Positions 38,410-47,971 of a stretch of 64,000 nt of DNA are shown one piece after another. The position numbers and the translations under genes are program-made. The notes under the pieces are model-generated. The model ran no database searches, had not been told where the DNA came from, and saw only the letters and a list, made by a program, of their open reading frames with translations. Origin of the DNA: an uncultured Alphaproteobacteria bacterium (GTDB lineage: Bacteria > Pseudomonadota > Alphaproteobacteria > HIMB59 > GCA-002718135); assembly GCA_902602695.1 (NCBI GenBank), contig CACKRO010000004.1, positions 52,974 through 116,973 on the forward strand. Reading direction: 5' to 3'. The stretch's first letter is position 1. Each line of letters opens with the position of its first letter.

Positions 38410-39789
38410 ATGAGCACAGAAATTTTAATGCCTGCATTATCCCCAACAATGACAGAAGGTAATCTGTCTAAGTGGTTAATTAAAAAAGGGGATACTGTTA
38501 AAGCTGGTGATTTGATTGCAGAAATTGAAACTGATAAAGCTACAATGGAGGTAGAAGCTGTAGATGAAGGTGTTGTTCTTGATCTTTTATTTAAAGAAGG
38601 AGAGGCAAATATTCCAGTAAATAAAGCTATAGCTATTATTGGTGATCCAAATGAAAAAGTTGAAGTAAAAAAAGAAGCTCCTGTTGAAAAAATTATTGAA
38701 GAAAAGAAAATTGAAATAAATATTGAGACAAAAATTGAGAATAAGAAAGATGATATTATCGATACACCATCGCCTAAAATAGAAGAAGATACAAATTTAA
38801 GTTCAGCAGAAATTACCATGCGTCAAGCGCTAAGAGATACAATGGCTGAAGAAATGAGAAAAGATAATAAAGTTTTCATACTTGGAGAGGAAGTTGCCGA
38901 GTATCAAGGTGCATATAAAGTAACGCAAGATCTTCTTCAAGAATTTGGAAAAGAAAGAGTACTAGATACTCCTATTTCCGAACATGGATTTACTGGATTA
39001 GCAGTTGGTGCAGCATTTAAGGGATTGAGACCAATTTTGGAATTTATGACTTTTAATTTTTCTATGCAAGCAATTGATCAAATAATTAATTCTGCTGCAA
39101 AAACACTTTACATGTCTGGAGGACAAATTAATTGTCCTATTGTTTTTAGAGGGCCAAATGGTGCTGCAGCGCAAGTAGCTGCACAACATAGTCAAGATTT
39201 CTCTTCTTGGTATTCTCAAGTGCCAGGTTTAAAAGTTATTGCACCATCTACTCCATATAATGCAAAAGGTTTGTTGCGTTCGGCAATATCAGATCCAAAT
39301 CCAGTGATTTTTCTAGAAAATGAAATTCTTTATGGATTAAAAGGTCCTGTTAATAGTGACGTTAACTTCTCAATACCTATTGGAAAAGCAAATATTGAAA
39401 AAGAAGGAAAAGATTTAACAATTGTCACTTACTCTATAATGTTACAGAAATCGAAAGAAGCGGCATTAAGATTAAAAGAGGAATACAATTTAGATGCAGA
39501 AATTATTGATTTACAAACTTTAAGACCCTTAGATACAGAAACAATATTAAATTCAGTAAAAAAAACTAATAGACTAATCACTGTTGAAGAGTCTTGGCCA
39601 TTTGGTAGTGTTGGTTCTGAAATTGCTAATATTGTTCAAAGGGATGCATTTGATTATTTAGATTCACCAGTGATAAAAGTTAATAGTGCTGATGTTCCAA
39701 TGCCATACTCATTAAGTTTAGAAAAATTATACCTTCCTCAAGTTGATGATATTATAAATGCTGCAAAAAAAGTAAGCTATATAAAATAA
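38410..39789 (+). CDS. pdhB: Pyruvate dehydrogenase E1 component, beta subunit with lipoyl domain
   Basis: Partner of PdhA. Residues 1-77 form a lipoyl domain with the lipoylation lysine in [13 protein letters not shown], joined by a charged linker (about 85-130) to the transketolase-type beta domain from [13 protein letters not shown] onward ([49 protein letters not shown]). 459 residues. A lipoyl domain on E1-beta is a known alphaproteobacterial trait. The domain closely resembles that of PdhC next door, also at DNA level. Confidence 0.95.
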   Translation: MSTEILMPALSPTMTEGNLSKWLIKKGDTVKAGDLIAEIETDKATMEVEAVDEGVVLDLLFKEGEANIPVNKAIAIIGDPNEKVEVKKEAPVEKIIEEKKIEINIETKIENKKDDIIDTPSPKIEEDTNLSSAEITMRQALRDTMAEEMRKDNKVFILGEEVAEYQGAYKVTQDLLQEFGKERVLDTPISEHGFTGLAVGAAFKGLRPILEFMTFNFSMQAIDQIINSAAKTLYMSGGQINCPIVFRGPNGAAAQVAAQHSQDFSSWYSQVPGLKVIAPSTPYNAKGLLRSAISDPNPVIFLENEILYGLKGPVNSDVNFSIPIGKANIEKEGKDLTIVTYSIMLQKSKEAALRLKEEYNLDAEIIDLQTLRPLDTETILNSVKKTNRLITVEESWPFGSVGSEIANIVQRDAFDYLDSPVIKVNSADVPMPYSLSLEKLYLPQVDDIINAAKKVSYIK

Positions 39790-41019
39790 ATGGCAATTAA
39801 AGTTTTAATGCCTGCATTATCTCCCACAATGTCAGAAGGAGTCATCAATAAGTGGTTAGTTGATATTGGTGACACAGTTTCAGCTGGAGATATATTAGCG
39901 GAAATTGAAACAGATAAAGCAACAATGGAAGTAGAGGCAGTTGATGAGGGAGAAATTACTCATTTAATTGATACAACACCAGATAAACAAATTGCTGTTA
40001 ATTCTGTCATTGCTTTAATCAATGGTAGCAAAGATGAAAGATTAGAAGATTATAATGATAAAGATCAAACTGTAAGCAGTGACGAAAAAAATGAAACATT
40101 AGTTGAAACTCAAACAAATACTGAAGTAGATAAAAATCAAATAATAGAAAGAACTAAAGATTCAAACACTAGTCAAAATGTAAATTTTGCTTCACCTTTT
40201 GTTAAAAAATTCTCTAAAGATAATAATATTGATCTAACTCTTATTAAAGGGTCTGGCCCTGATGGCAGGATAATAAAAAAAGATATTCAAAATTTTGAAC
40301 TACAAATTAACGATGAAAATATTTCTGTAATAGAGCCTTCCAGTATTAGAAAAATAATTGCTGAAAGAACAACAAAAACAAAAAATGAGGTTCCACATTT
40401 TTATCTTACAATTGAAACAAGAATGGATAAACTAATAAATTTAAGAAAAAAAATTAATTTAAATAGTCATATTAAAATCTCTTTTAATGATCTTATTGTT
40501 AAAGCATGCGCAATGGCAATAACCAAAAATCCGGAAACAAATATTTCTTGGGTGAATGGTAAAATCCACCAATATAAAAATATTGATATTGCTATAGCGG
40601 TAGCGTTAAAAGAAGGATTGATTACACCTATTGTCAAAGAAGCTGATAAAAAAGGATTATCTGAAATCTCAACAGAGATTAAATCACTAGTAAAAAAAGC
40701 TAATCAAAATAAATTGTTACCAGAAGAGTATAGTGGAGGATCTATAACTATCTCAAATTTAGGCATGTTTGGAATAACAGAATTTAAAGCAATTATTAAT
40801 CCTCCACAATCAAGTATTATTGCAGTTGGATCTATAATTGAAAAACCCATTATTAACGCGGGCAGTATTGAAATAGGACATACGATGAAATCAACCATTT
40901 CAGCAGATCACAGATCATTAGATGGTGCGGTTGCGGCAAAATTACTCAAAGATTTCAGCGATATTTTAGAGGATCCCTTTCAAATTTGGTTGAATAGCTT
41001 TGATATGGAAGTTATTTAA
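39790..41019 (+). CDS. pdhC: Dihydrolipoamide acetyltransferase, PDH E2
   Basis: Transfers the acetyl group from lipoate to CoA and forms the complex core. Lipoyl domain (residues 1-77, [13 protein letters not shown]), linker, peripheral subunit-binding domain (about 137-175, [14 protein letters not shown] ... [11 protein letters not shown]), then the catalytic domain with [11 protein letters not shown] and the active-site [15 protein letters not shown] near the end. 409 residues. The E3 gene lpdA, often next in alphaproteobacteria, is missing; lipA follows after 5 bp. Confidence 0.95.
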   Translation: MAIKVLMPALSPTMSEGVINKWLVDIGDTVSAGDILAEIETDKATMEVEAVDEGEITHLIDTTPDKQIAVNSVIALINGSKDERLEDYNDKDQTVSSDEKNETLVETQTNTEVDKNQIIERTKDSNTSQNVNFASPFVKKFSKDNNIDLTLIKGSGPDGRIIKKDIQNFELQINDENISVIEPSSIRKIIAERTTKTKNEVPHFYLTIETRMDKLINLRKKINLNSHIKISFNDLIVKACAMAITKNPETNISWVNGKIHQYKNIDIAIAVALKEGLITPIVKEADKKGLSEISTEIKSLVKKANQNKLLPEEYSGGSITISNLGMFGITEFKAIINPPQSSIIAVGSIIEKPIINAGSIEIGHTMKSTISADHRSLDGAVAAKLLKDFSDILEDPFQIWLNSFDMEVI

Positions 41020-41024
41020 GAGAT

Positions 41025-41960
41025 ATGGCAGCTTCAAGACATCCAGAAAAAGTAAAAAACAAAACTAATCCAATTCTAAAAAAACCTGATTGGATAAGAG
41101 TGAAAGCTCCAACTTCTAAATTTTTTAAAGAAACAAATAAGCTTTTAAAGGAAAAAAAAATAATTACCGTGTGTGAAGAAGCTGCTTGCCCTAACATAGC
41201 TGAATGTTGGCAAAAAAAACATGCTACCTTTATGATTTTAGGTGATATCTGTACCAGAGCCTGTGCATTTTGTAATATCAAAACTGGCAAACCTCAGTTT
41301 ATTGATCATGGTGAAGCAATCAGAATTGCCGAGTCAGTAAAACAATTAAATTTAGAACACGTTGTTATAACTAGTGTTGATAGAGATGATTTAATAGACG
41401 GAGGAGCAATGCATTTTATTAATGTGATTGATTCAATAAAATCACTAAATCCAAATTGTACAATTGAAATTTTAACACCAGATTTTAAAAACAAACCTGA
41501 AGCAATAGATTTACTATCAAAAAATCTCCCAGACGTTTTTAATCATAATTTAGAAACAGTTCCAAGATTGTACCCATCAATCCGACCAGGATCACGTTAC
41601 TTTATTAGTTTAAATTTACTAAGCCAAATAAAAGATAAAAATCCAAATATATTTACTAAATCCGGATTAATGGTTGGTCTTGGTGAAACAAAAGAAGAAG
41701 TTTATCAAGTGATGGATGATTTACGTGCAGCTGATGTAGATTTTATTACAATTGGCCAATATTTACCTCCAACTCCAAAGCATGCTAAATTAGAAAAATT
41801 TGTTACTCCAAAGGAATTCGACGATTATAAAAAAATGGCTTATGCAAAAGGATTTTTAATGGCTGCCTGTTCACCGCTAACGCGATCAAGCTACCACGCT
41901 TCAGATGATTTTAAAATCATGCAAGAAAATAGGAAAAACAAACTTTATTCTATTCAATGA
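41025..41960 (+). CDS. lipA: Lipoyl synthase
   Basis: Radical-SAM enzyme inserting sulfur into octanoyl groups, producing the lipoate used by PdhB and PdhC. Auxiliary cluster cysteines in [12 protein letters not shown] (about residues 47-58), the radical-SAM motif CTRACAFC near 73-80, and the C-terminal serine ligand in PLTRSSYHA. 311 residues. Placement directly after the PDH genes matches its role. Overlaps the ratA-like gene by 4 bp. Confidence 0.96.
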   Translation: MAASRHPEKVKNKTNPILKKPDWIRVKAPTSKFFKETNKLLKEKKIITVCEEAACPNIAECWQKKHATFMILGDICTRACAFCNIKTGKPQFIDHGEAIRIAESVKQLNLEHVVITSVDRDDLIDGGAMHFINVIDSIKSLNPNCTIEILTPDFKNKPEAIDLLSKNLPDVFNHNLETVPRLYPSIRPGSRYFISLNLLSQIKDKNPNIFTKSGLMVGLGETKEEVYQVMDDLRAADVDFITIGQYLPPTPKHAKLEKFVTPKEFDDYKKMAYAKGFLMAACSPLTRSSYHASDDFKIMQENRKNKLYSIQ

Positions 41961-42394
41961 AATCATCAAATAGGGAGGAAATTGTCGATCATGACGCTAA
42001 AGGGCTATTCGATATTGTATTAGATATTGAGAGTTATCCATATTTTATTCCCTGGTGTTCAGCAATGAGAATACATTCCAAAAATAAAAGCGAAATATAT
42101 GCAGACATGGTTGTTTGGTATAAATATTTTATGCCTCAAACATTTGGGTCTCATGTTTCATTTGATAAAAAAAAACTTTCAATTACTACAACTTATATTG
42201 AAGGACCATTAAAAGATTTAAAAACTAGTTGGATTTTTGAATCACTTAAAAAAAATCAAACACGAATTCATTTTAATGTTGAGTTTGAATTTAAACGATT
42301 TTTTCATCAAAAAATTGCTGAAGCTTTTTTTCCACTAATTGAAAATAAAATGATTGAATCATTTAAAATCCGTGCTGATGAAATATTAGATTAA
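41957..42394 (+). CDS. COQ10/RatA-type START-domain protein
   Basis: A 145-residue SRPBCC (START-like) protein. The pattern [22 protein letters not shown] and the C-terminal [20 protein letters not shown] are typical of the COQ10/RatA family. In mitochondria COQ10 binds ubiquinone and aids respiration; in E. coli RatA was described as affecting ribosome association. For alphaproteobacteria the quinone role is the more likely one, and complex I lies at the window start. Its 3' end overlaps convergent cinA by 9 bp. Confidence 0.87.
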   Translation: MKSSNREEIVDHDAKGLFDIVLDIESYPYFIPWCSAMRIHSKNKSEIYADMVVWYKYFMPQTFGSHVSFDKKKLSITTTYIEGPLKDLKTSWIFESLKKNQTRIHFNVEFEFKRFFHQKIAEAFFPLIENKMIESFKIRADEILD

Positions 42395-42850
42395 TTCATT
42401 AATTTTTCTAAATATAAAATCTCTAGTTTTTCTCTGTATATCTATTCTTTTTCCTTTATATTTTTTTTTGAAAATATAATTATTTTTATTAATTTTAATT
42501 CCAATATACACTAATCCTACTGGCTTTAACTTTGTCCCACCATTAGGACCCGCTATACCAGTCGTTGAAATACAGATTTCTGTTTTTTCATTTTTATACA
42601 GACCATTTATCATGTCCTCTGCTACTTCTTTACTTACAGCTCCAAATTTAGAGAGATTAGTTTTTGAAACAGATAAATATTTAGATTTAGCTTTATTAGA
42701 ATAACTAATAATTCCATAAGAGAAAATTTTTGAAACTCCAGTATTTTTAGTAATAGTATTAGCTATTAGCCCGCCTGTGCATGACTCAGCAACTGAAATT
42801 GAGATATTTTGTTTTATTAACTTGTCTATAATTTTTTTAATAATAGGCAT
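42386..42850 (-). CDS. pncC: CinA C-terminal domain protein (nicotinamide-nucleotide amidase PncC)
   Basis: Deamidates NMN to nicotinic acid mononucleotide in pyridine nucleotide salvage. 154 residues covering only the CinA C-terminal domain: SVAESCTGGLIAN near residues 19-31, YGIISYSNKAK, GAVSKEVAEDM and STTGIAGPNGGT near 100. The N-terminal MoCF-like domain of full CinA is absent. Overlaps pgpA by 14 bp upstream and converges with the COQ10-like gene. Confidence 0.92.
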   Translation of the reverse strand: MPIIKKIIDKLIKQNISISVAESCTGGLIANTITKNTGVSKIFSYGIISYSNKAKSKYLSVSKTNLSKFGAVSKEVAEDMINGLYKNEKTEICISTTGIAGPNGGTKLKPVGLVYIGIKINKNNYIFKKKYKGKRIDIQRKTRDFIFRKINELI

Positions 42851-43313
42851 TTAGAATATAAATAATAATTATTGTATATATTCCTGCTATTAAATCATCA
42901 AGAATTACGCCAAAAGCTGATTTAAGTCTCTTATCTACTATGTTGGCTGGAAAAATTTTCAATATATCAAAAAAACGAAATAAAATAAGAATTAACACCA
43001 TTGTAACATAAGGATTTATTATTTTAATTTGATCATAAAATATTAAAATTAAGTATATTCCTAAGAATTCATCAATAACTATTATTTTTGAGTCATGTGA
43101 TTGTGTGTGTGCTGAAAATTTATTAATAAAAAATAATGATAGTAAAACAATTACAATAAAAACAGCTACAAATATTTCTAAAGAAATGATTTTGTATTCA
43201 ACAATAGGAAATAAAATAACTATGGATAAAAAAGATGCAAAAGTTCCTGGCGGTATTAATTTAATATATCCAGCAAATGATAAAGATACAAAAAAATTAG
43301 CTAATTTTATCAT
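42837..43313 (-). CDS. pgpA: Phosphatidylglycerophosphatase A
   Basis: Dephosphorylates PGP to phosphatidylglycerol, downstream of CdsA in phospholipid synthesis. 158 residues, about four membrane helices. Family features are PPGTFASFL near residue 21 (GTxGS-like loop), the acidic metal motif HDSKIIVIDEFLG near 74-86, and ILDDLIAGIY near the C-terminus. It lies between ispDF and pncC with overlaps on both sides (17 and 14 bp). Confidence 0.88.
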   Translation of the reverse strand: MIKLANFFVSLSFAGYIKLIPPGTFASFLSIVILFPIVEYKIISLEIFVAVFIVIVLLSLFFINKFSAHTQSHDSKIIVIDEFLGIYLILIFYDQIKIINPYVTMVLILILFRFFDILKIFPANIVDKRLKSAFGVILDDLIAGIYTIIIIYILNAYY

Positions 43314-44433
43314 CTGTTATATGAACTATTGACTCGGCAGCAATTCCTTCACCATTACCAATAAAACCAATCTTCTCATTTGTAGTTGCTTTAATAGACA
43401 CAGAGCTGTTTTTAATTTGAAGTAATGTTGAAATTTTTTTAATCATTTTTGAAACATACTTATTAATTTTAGGTTTTTCAGCTATTATATTTATATCTAG
43501 ATTGATTATAGAATAACCTTTTTCTTTTAGTTTATTTCTACAATAAATAATAAACTTAGATGAATCTGCATTTTTCCATTTTTTATCTGTATTGGGAAAG
43601 TGATAACCTATATCTCTCATAGAAAGTGCTCCAAAAATACTATCACAAATCGCATGTAGCACAACGTCTGCATCAGAATGACCAATTAATTTAGAAAAAG
43701 GAATTTTAACGCCTCCTAATTTTAATCCATTTTTGGTCCTTTTATCAATTTGATGAATATCGTAGCCAATACCGTATTTTGTTTTTGGCTTTCTGTATAA
43801 ATTAAATAAGTGAATATCTTCTGGATACGTAATTTTAATATTATTTTTCTCACCTTTGATAAAATTTATTTTTATTTTTGATTTTTGTAATAATCCTGCA
43901 TCATCATTAAATTCAAAATTCTTATATTTGATATGCTCTTTTAATATTAAATTATAATTAAAACCCTGAGGGGTTTGTACGTTAATTGCCCTTATTTCCA
44001 ATTTACTTTTCTTTATTAATTGTCTGTCATTATACTCAACATATGGAATTGCATTATTATTTTTATCTAATTTAGAAATAATTTTTTTAATTAATTTATT
44101 ACTACATAATGGCCGAGCAGCATCATGTATTAATACATTCTTAATTTTAAATTTTTTTAAATTCTTTAGAGCATTAAAAGACGAAAGTTGTCTTGTAAGA
44201 CCAGGTTTTGAATAGGTGATTTTTATTTTCTCTGCTAAAGCCTTATGATTAAAGTAAGTTTTTTTATATTTTTTATCTATTGAAATATTTATAATATCAA
44301 AGTTTGATAAGTCTAAATTTGAAATAAAATAATTTAAAAAATTTGTATTCCCAATTTTTAAGAACTGTTTAGGAATTTTTTGACCAAATCTCTTTCCTTT
44401 TCCACCAGCTAGGATTACAAGTGCATTTTTCAT
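43297..44433 (-). CDS. ispDF: Bifunctional MEP cytidylyltransferase / MEcPP synthase
   Basis: Catalyses two MEP-pathway steps, complementing Dxr. The N-terminal IspD domain (about 1-210) carries LAGGKGKRFGQKIPKQFL and IHDAARPL; the C-terminal IspF domain (about 218-378) begins at YGIGYDIHQ with metal ligands D and H, then GHSDADVVLHAICDSIFGAL and SIKATTNEKIGFIGNGEGIAA. The fusion is usual in alphaproteobacteria and ties the steps on either side of IspE. It diverges from ntrY across a 63-bp gap. Confidence 0.95.
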   Translation of the reverse strand: MKNALVILAGGKGKRFGQKIPKQFLKIGNTNFLNYFISNLDLSNFDIINISIDKKYKKTYFNHKALAEKIKITYSKPGLTRQLSSFNALKNLKKFKIKNVLIHDAARPLCSNKLIKKIISKLDKNNNAIPYVEYNDRQLIKKSKLEIRAINVQTPQGFNYNLILKEHIKYKNFEFNDDAGLLQKSKIKINFIKGEKNNIKITYPEDIHLFNLYRKPKTKYGIGYDIHQIDKRTKNGLKLGGVKIPFSKLIGHSDADVVLHAICDSIFGALSMRDIGYHFPNTDKKWKNADSSKFIIYCRNKLKEKGYSIINLDINIIAEKPKINKYVSKMIKKISTLLQIKNSSVSIKATTNEKIGFIGNGEGIAAESIVHITDDKIS

Positions 44434-44496
44434 AATTTTAATTTATAGATATTATTATTTAACAACCATTATTTGAAAAATTAACTAAAGTATACA

Positions 44497-46641
44497 GTGT
44501 TTGATCTATCAAAATTACTTAAATCTATTCATCTATCAAGATTATCTTTTTATTTTTTAATCTTTTTAATCATATTGAGTTTCTCGATTACATTCTATTT
44601 AATGCTTCCAAACAATGATTTAGTAAAAGACCCTAGAAGATTACAGTTTTTTTTATTGGCAGATGTTATTTTTGTAATTTTATTGATTTCAATAATTATA
44701 AGACAAATTATACTTATTTTAGTTAGAAGAAGAAAAAGTTATGATGAATCTCGATTATATATAAAATTTGTTAATTTATTTGCTGCTATGGCTTTAGGCC
44801 CAGCCATTGGATTAGTTATTATTACATCACTTTTCTTCAATTTAGAATTAAGAACTTGGTACGGAGATGCAGTAAGAGACGCGGTTGTAAATTCTAATAT
44901 AGTAGCAAAAAATTATGAAAATGAGATACAGGCAGAATTAGTATCTGATACTCAATTAATTATGAGAGAAATTTTAAAAGCTTCCCAAAATAATGAGGTT
45001 AATATTCAGTCAATTAGAATAGCTTTAAGTGAATTTATTAATTTGAGAACAATTTCAAGTATTTATATTTTTAATACAGAAGGAAATATTTACTTAAGTC
45101 TTAAAGATCCTGATAATAAAAATTTTTCTTTACCTTCAAATGAAATATTTAAAGTTGTTAATCAAAACCGAGTTTACATTTTTCAATTAGATAAAAATTC
45201 TATTACTGCGTATAAAAAAATAAATTTTTTAAATGATGTTTATATGCAAGTTAATAGAAATCTAAACACTAATATCTGGGATCATATTAGCGCTACAAAA
45301 GAGGCATTTGATATTTATACTATGAAAGAAGAAGAAAGTTCAGGAATTCAAATAACTTATTCAATGATATTTGTTCTTTTTTCCATTTGTTTTATTTTAG
45401 TGGCTATTTTAATTGGTTTTAATTTGGCAAGTAATCTTAGTAAGCCAATTACCAATTTAATTAAATCGGCAAACAAAATATCAGAGGGAAACTTTGATGC
45501 TAAAGTTAGTGAAACAGATCAATTTCAGGAGATAAAAATATTACTATCATCTTATAATAAAATGATTTCGGAAATTGAGAATAAACAAAATGAGTTAATT
45601 TCAAAAAGTCAAGAAGATGAAGAAAAAAGAATTTTTATAGAAGCGATTTTAAGTCTATTAACAATAGGTGTAATTTCTTTAGATAAAAATTTTAATATTC
45701 TATTATTCAATAAAACTTTAACAAAACTATTCAGAAACACTAAAAATTTTAATATAAATGAAAATTTTCTTTCTTATTTCCCTGAATGGAAAAAAATATT
45801 TGAGAATTTTGCAAACTCAAACAAAGTATTATTAAATTTTCAATATGATTTTACATTATATGACGATCAAAGAAATTTTAATATTAGAATTATTAAAGAG
45901 ATAAATGAAAATAATATTGAGGGATATGTTGTTGCTCTAGACGATGCTACATCTCTCATTTTAGCAGAAAAACATGCAGCTTGGTCTGATATAGCAAGAA
46001 AGATAGCACATGAAGTTAAAAATCCTTTAACGCCCATTAAACTTTCTGCTGAAAGAATAGAAAAGAAATTTTTAGATCCAAAAACAAAAAAGGACGATAT
46101 TTCACTTTTAACTAAAACAATATCAAGACAAGTAGATGATATAGGAAAGTTAGTGGATGAATTTTCATCATTTGCTAGAATGCCTGAAGCAGAAATCAAA
46201 CTTGATAATTTATCCAAATGTTTAGAGGAAGCATACCTTCTTTATTTCAATACAAGAAAAGATATAAAGCTTAATTTAATTAAACCTAAAAATGATATTT
46301 ATTTTCACTTTGATTCTCTTCAAATTTCAAGATGTTTAAATAACTTAATTAAAAATGCTATTGAAGCTGTAGAAAAAATACCAAATCCTGTGGTCGAAGT
46401 ATTAATGATTACTGATTCTAAAAATATAAAAATTGAAATAAAAGATAATGGTGTGGGAATTGATGAAAAAATGTTGAGTAAAATATTTGAGCCTTATTTT
46501 ACAACCAAAACAAAAGGTACTGGTCTCGGATTATCTATAGTAAAAAGAATTATCGAAGATCATGGTGGTAAAATAAAAATTGAGAAAAATAAAAATATGG
46601 CAGGAACAACATCGCTAATTAATTTTGAATACAATGTATAA
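44497..46641 (+). CDS. ntrY: Sensor histidine kinase NtrY
   Basis: Membrane histidine kinase. 714 residues: N-terminal helices (about 15-110), a periplasmic segment, another helix near 285-310, HAMP (about 311-365, LASNLSKPITNLIKSANKISEGNF), a PAS-like domain (about 380-490), HisKA with the phospho-acceptor in IARKIAHEVKNPLTPIKLSAERI, and HATPase_c with NLIKNAIEA, DNGVGID and TKGTGLGLSIV. GTG start. In many alphaproteobacteria dusB-ntrB-ntrC precede it; here ispDF is the direct divergent neighbour. Confidence 0.93.
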   Translation: MFDLSKLLKSIHLSRLSFYFLIFLIILSFSITFYLMLPNNDLVKDPRRLQFFLLADVIFVILLISIIIRQIILILVRRRKSYDESRLYIKFVNLFAAMALGPAIGLVIITSLFFNLELRTWYGDAVRDAVVNSNIVAKNYENEIQAELVSDTQLIMREILKASQNNEVNIQSIRIALSEFINLRTISSIYIFNTEGNIYLSLKDPDNKNFSLPSNEIFKVVNQNRVYIFQLDKNSITAYKKINFLNDVYMQVNRNLNTNIWDHISATKEAFDIYTMKEEESSGIQITYSMIFVLFSICFILVAILIGFNLASNLSKPITNLIKSANKISEGNFDAKVSETDQFQEIKILLSSYNKMISEIENKQNELISKSQEDEEKRIFIEAILSLLTIGVISLDKNFNILLFNKTLTKLFRNTKNFNINENFLSYFPEWKKIFENFANSNKVLLNFQYDFTLYDDQRNFNIRIIKEINENNIEGYVVALDDATSLILAEKHAAWSDIARKIAHEVKNPLTPIKLSAERIEKKFLDPKTKKDDISLLTKTISRQVDDIGKLVDEFSSFARMPEAEIKLDNLSKCLEEAYLLYFNTRKDIKLNLIKPKNDIYFHFDSLQISRCLNNLIKNAIEAVEKIPNPVVEVLMITDSKNIKIEIKDNGVGIDEKMLSKIFEPYFTTKTKGTGLGLSIVKRIIEDHGGKIKIEKNKNMAGTTSLINFEYNV

Positions 46642-47965
46642 AGTTTTAATTATAGATGATGAAAAGGATATTTGTTTTCTTATTTCAGAAATTTTAAAAG
46701 ATGAAAATTATACTACTTCAATTGCCCTTAATTCAGATGAGGCAATTAGTAAATTTAATGAAATTAAACCAGATTTAGTTATTTTAGATGTATGGCTATC
46801 AAACAGTAAATTAGACGGTATTGAGATTTTAAAAGAATTCAAATTGATTGATAGCAATATTCCAATTATTATTATCAGTGGTCATGGAACTGTTGATCTT
46901 GCAGTAAAATCTATAAAAAATGGAGCATACGACTTTTTAGAAAAGCCATTCAATAGTGATAAATTAATTATTCTTACTAAGAGAGCAATAGAGAGTTCAT
47001 TATTATTGAATGAAAATAAAAATTTAAAAGATACTTTAATTAAAACAACACCATTGATAGGGAATTCAGAATTTATTAAAAAAATTAATAAACATTTAAA
47101 TGAGCAGAGCTTAAGTAATTCTAGATTACTAATTGAAGGATCATTTGGAACAGGAAAAAAACATTTTGCAAATTTAATACACCAAAATTCACAATATAAA
47201 GATAAGCTACCTATATCAATTGATTTTAAAAAACTAACTAATGAAGCATTGGATAATATGTTTAATGAAAATAAAAATGCAATTAAGGAAAATATTTTTT
47301 ATAGATCAAATAATAATACATTAATACTGCTCAATATTGAAACACTACCAAATATTTATCAAAAAAAACTTTTAAATTTTTTAGAAAACAAAAAATTTTT
47401 TGAAGATCTTGATATTAAATTAAACCATAAAATTATTACAATTACTGAGAAAAATTTAGAAATAGAAATTGATAAAGGTAATTTTATTAAAAGACTATAT
47501 GATAGAATTTCAACAGACTTTATCAAATTTAAATCTCTCTCTGGAAGGAGAGATGATGTTCTTCCTATTCTTAATTTTTATTTAAATGAAAAAAGTGGAG
47601 GAATTTTAAATTTTAAATTTTCCTCTAAAGCCTTAACTAAGTTACAAATGTATGATTGGCCGGGAAATATATCTCAACTAATTAATTACGTAGAGAAAAG
47701 TCTAATACTTAATCAAGATAAAAATTTAAAAGAATTAGAGGTTGATGATTTAGCCCTACAGATGGGAGATGAAACTGCGTCAAATTCTTCCAATAATTCA
47801 CTAGATTTATCTTTAAAAGAGGCAAGATCTGAGTTTGAAAAAAATTATTTAATATCGCAAATAAAGAGATTTAATGGTAATATAACTAAAGTTTCCGAAT
47901 TTACTGGAATGGAAAGAACTGCTCTTTACAGAAAATTTAAATCACTAGATATAAAAGTAGAATAA
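46634..47965 (+). CDS. ntrX: Response regulator NtrX with degenerate AAA+ domain
   Basis: Partner of NtrY. I use the ATG at 46634 (443 aa); a TTG at 46625 would add three residues. Receiver domain (1-118) has IIDDEKD, the phospho-Asp in LVILDVWL and EKPF. The central NtrC-like domain keeps a Walker-A-like GSFGTGKKHFA, but the Walker B position reads TLILLNIETLP where relatives have TLFLDE, so the acidic pair is gone, and the sigma54-contacting GAFTGA loop is absent. A Fis-type HTH closes the protein (GNITKVSEFTGMERTALYRKFK). It should bind DNA but is unlikely to activate sigma54 polymerase. Confidence 0.9.
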   Translation: MYKVLIIDDEKDICFLISEILKDENYTTSIALNSDEAISKFNEIKPDLVILDVWLSNSKLDGIEILKEFKLIDSNIPIIIISGHGTVDLAVKSIKNGAYDFLEKPFNSDKLIILTKRAIESSLLLNENKNLKDTLIKTTPLIGNSEFIKKINKHLNEQSLSNSRLLIEGSFGTGKKHFANLIHQNSQYKDKLPISIDFKKLTNEALDNMFNENKNAIKENIFYRSNNNTLILLNIETLPNIYQKKLLNFLENKKFFEDLDIKLNHKIITITEKNLEIEIDKGNFIKRLYDRISTDFIKFKSLSGRRDDVLPILNFYLNEKSGGILNFKFSSKALTKLQMYDWPGNISQLINYVEKSLILNQDKNLKELEVDDLALQMGDETASNSSNNSLDLSLKEARSEFEKNYLISQIKRFNGNITKVSEFTGMERTALYRKFKSLDIKVE

Positions 47966-47971
47966 TAATCA

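Noticed and set aside
38410..40020. Similar DNA at the starts of pdhB and pdhC as a recent duplication
   Set aside because: Both encode lipoyl domains with the same [11 protein letters not shown] motif; similarity is explained by paralogous domains known in alphaproteobacterial E1-beta and E2.
43297..44433. IspD-IspF fusion as a novel chimera
   Set aside because: This fusion is a well-known alphaproteobacterial arrangement.
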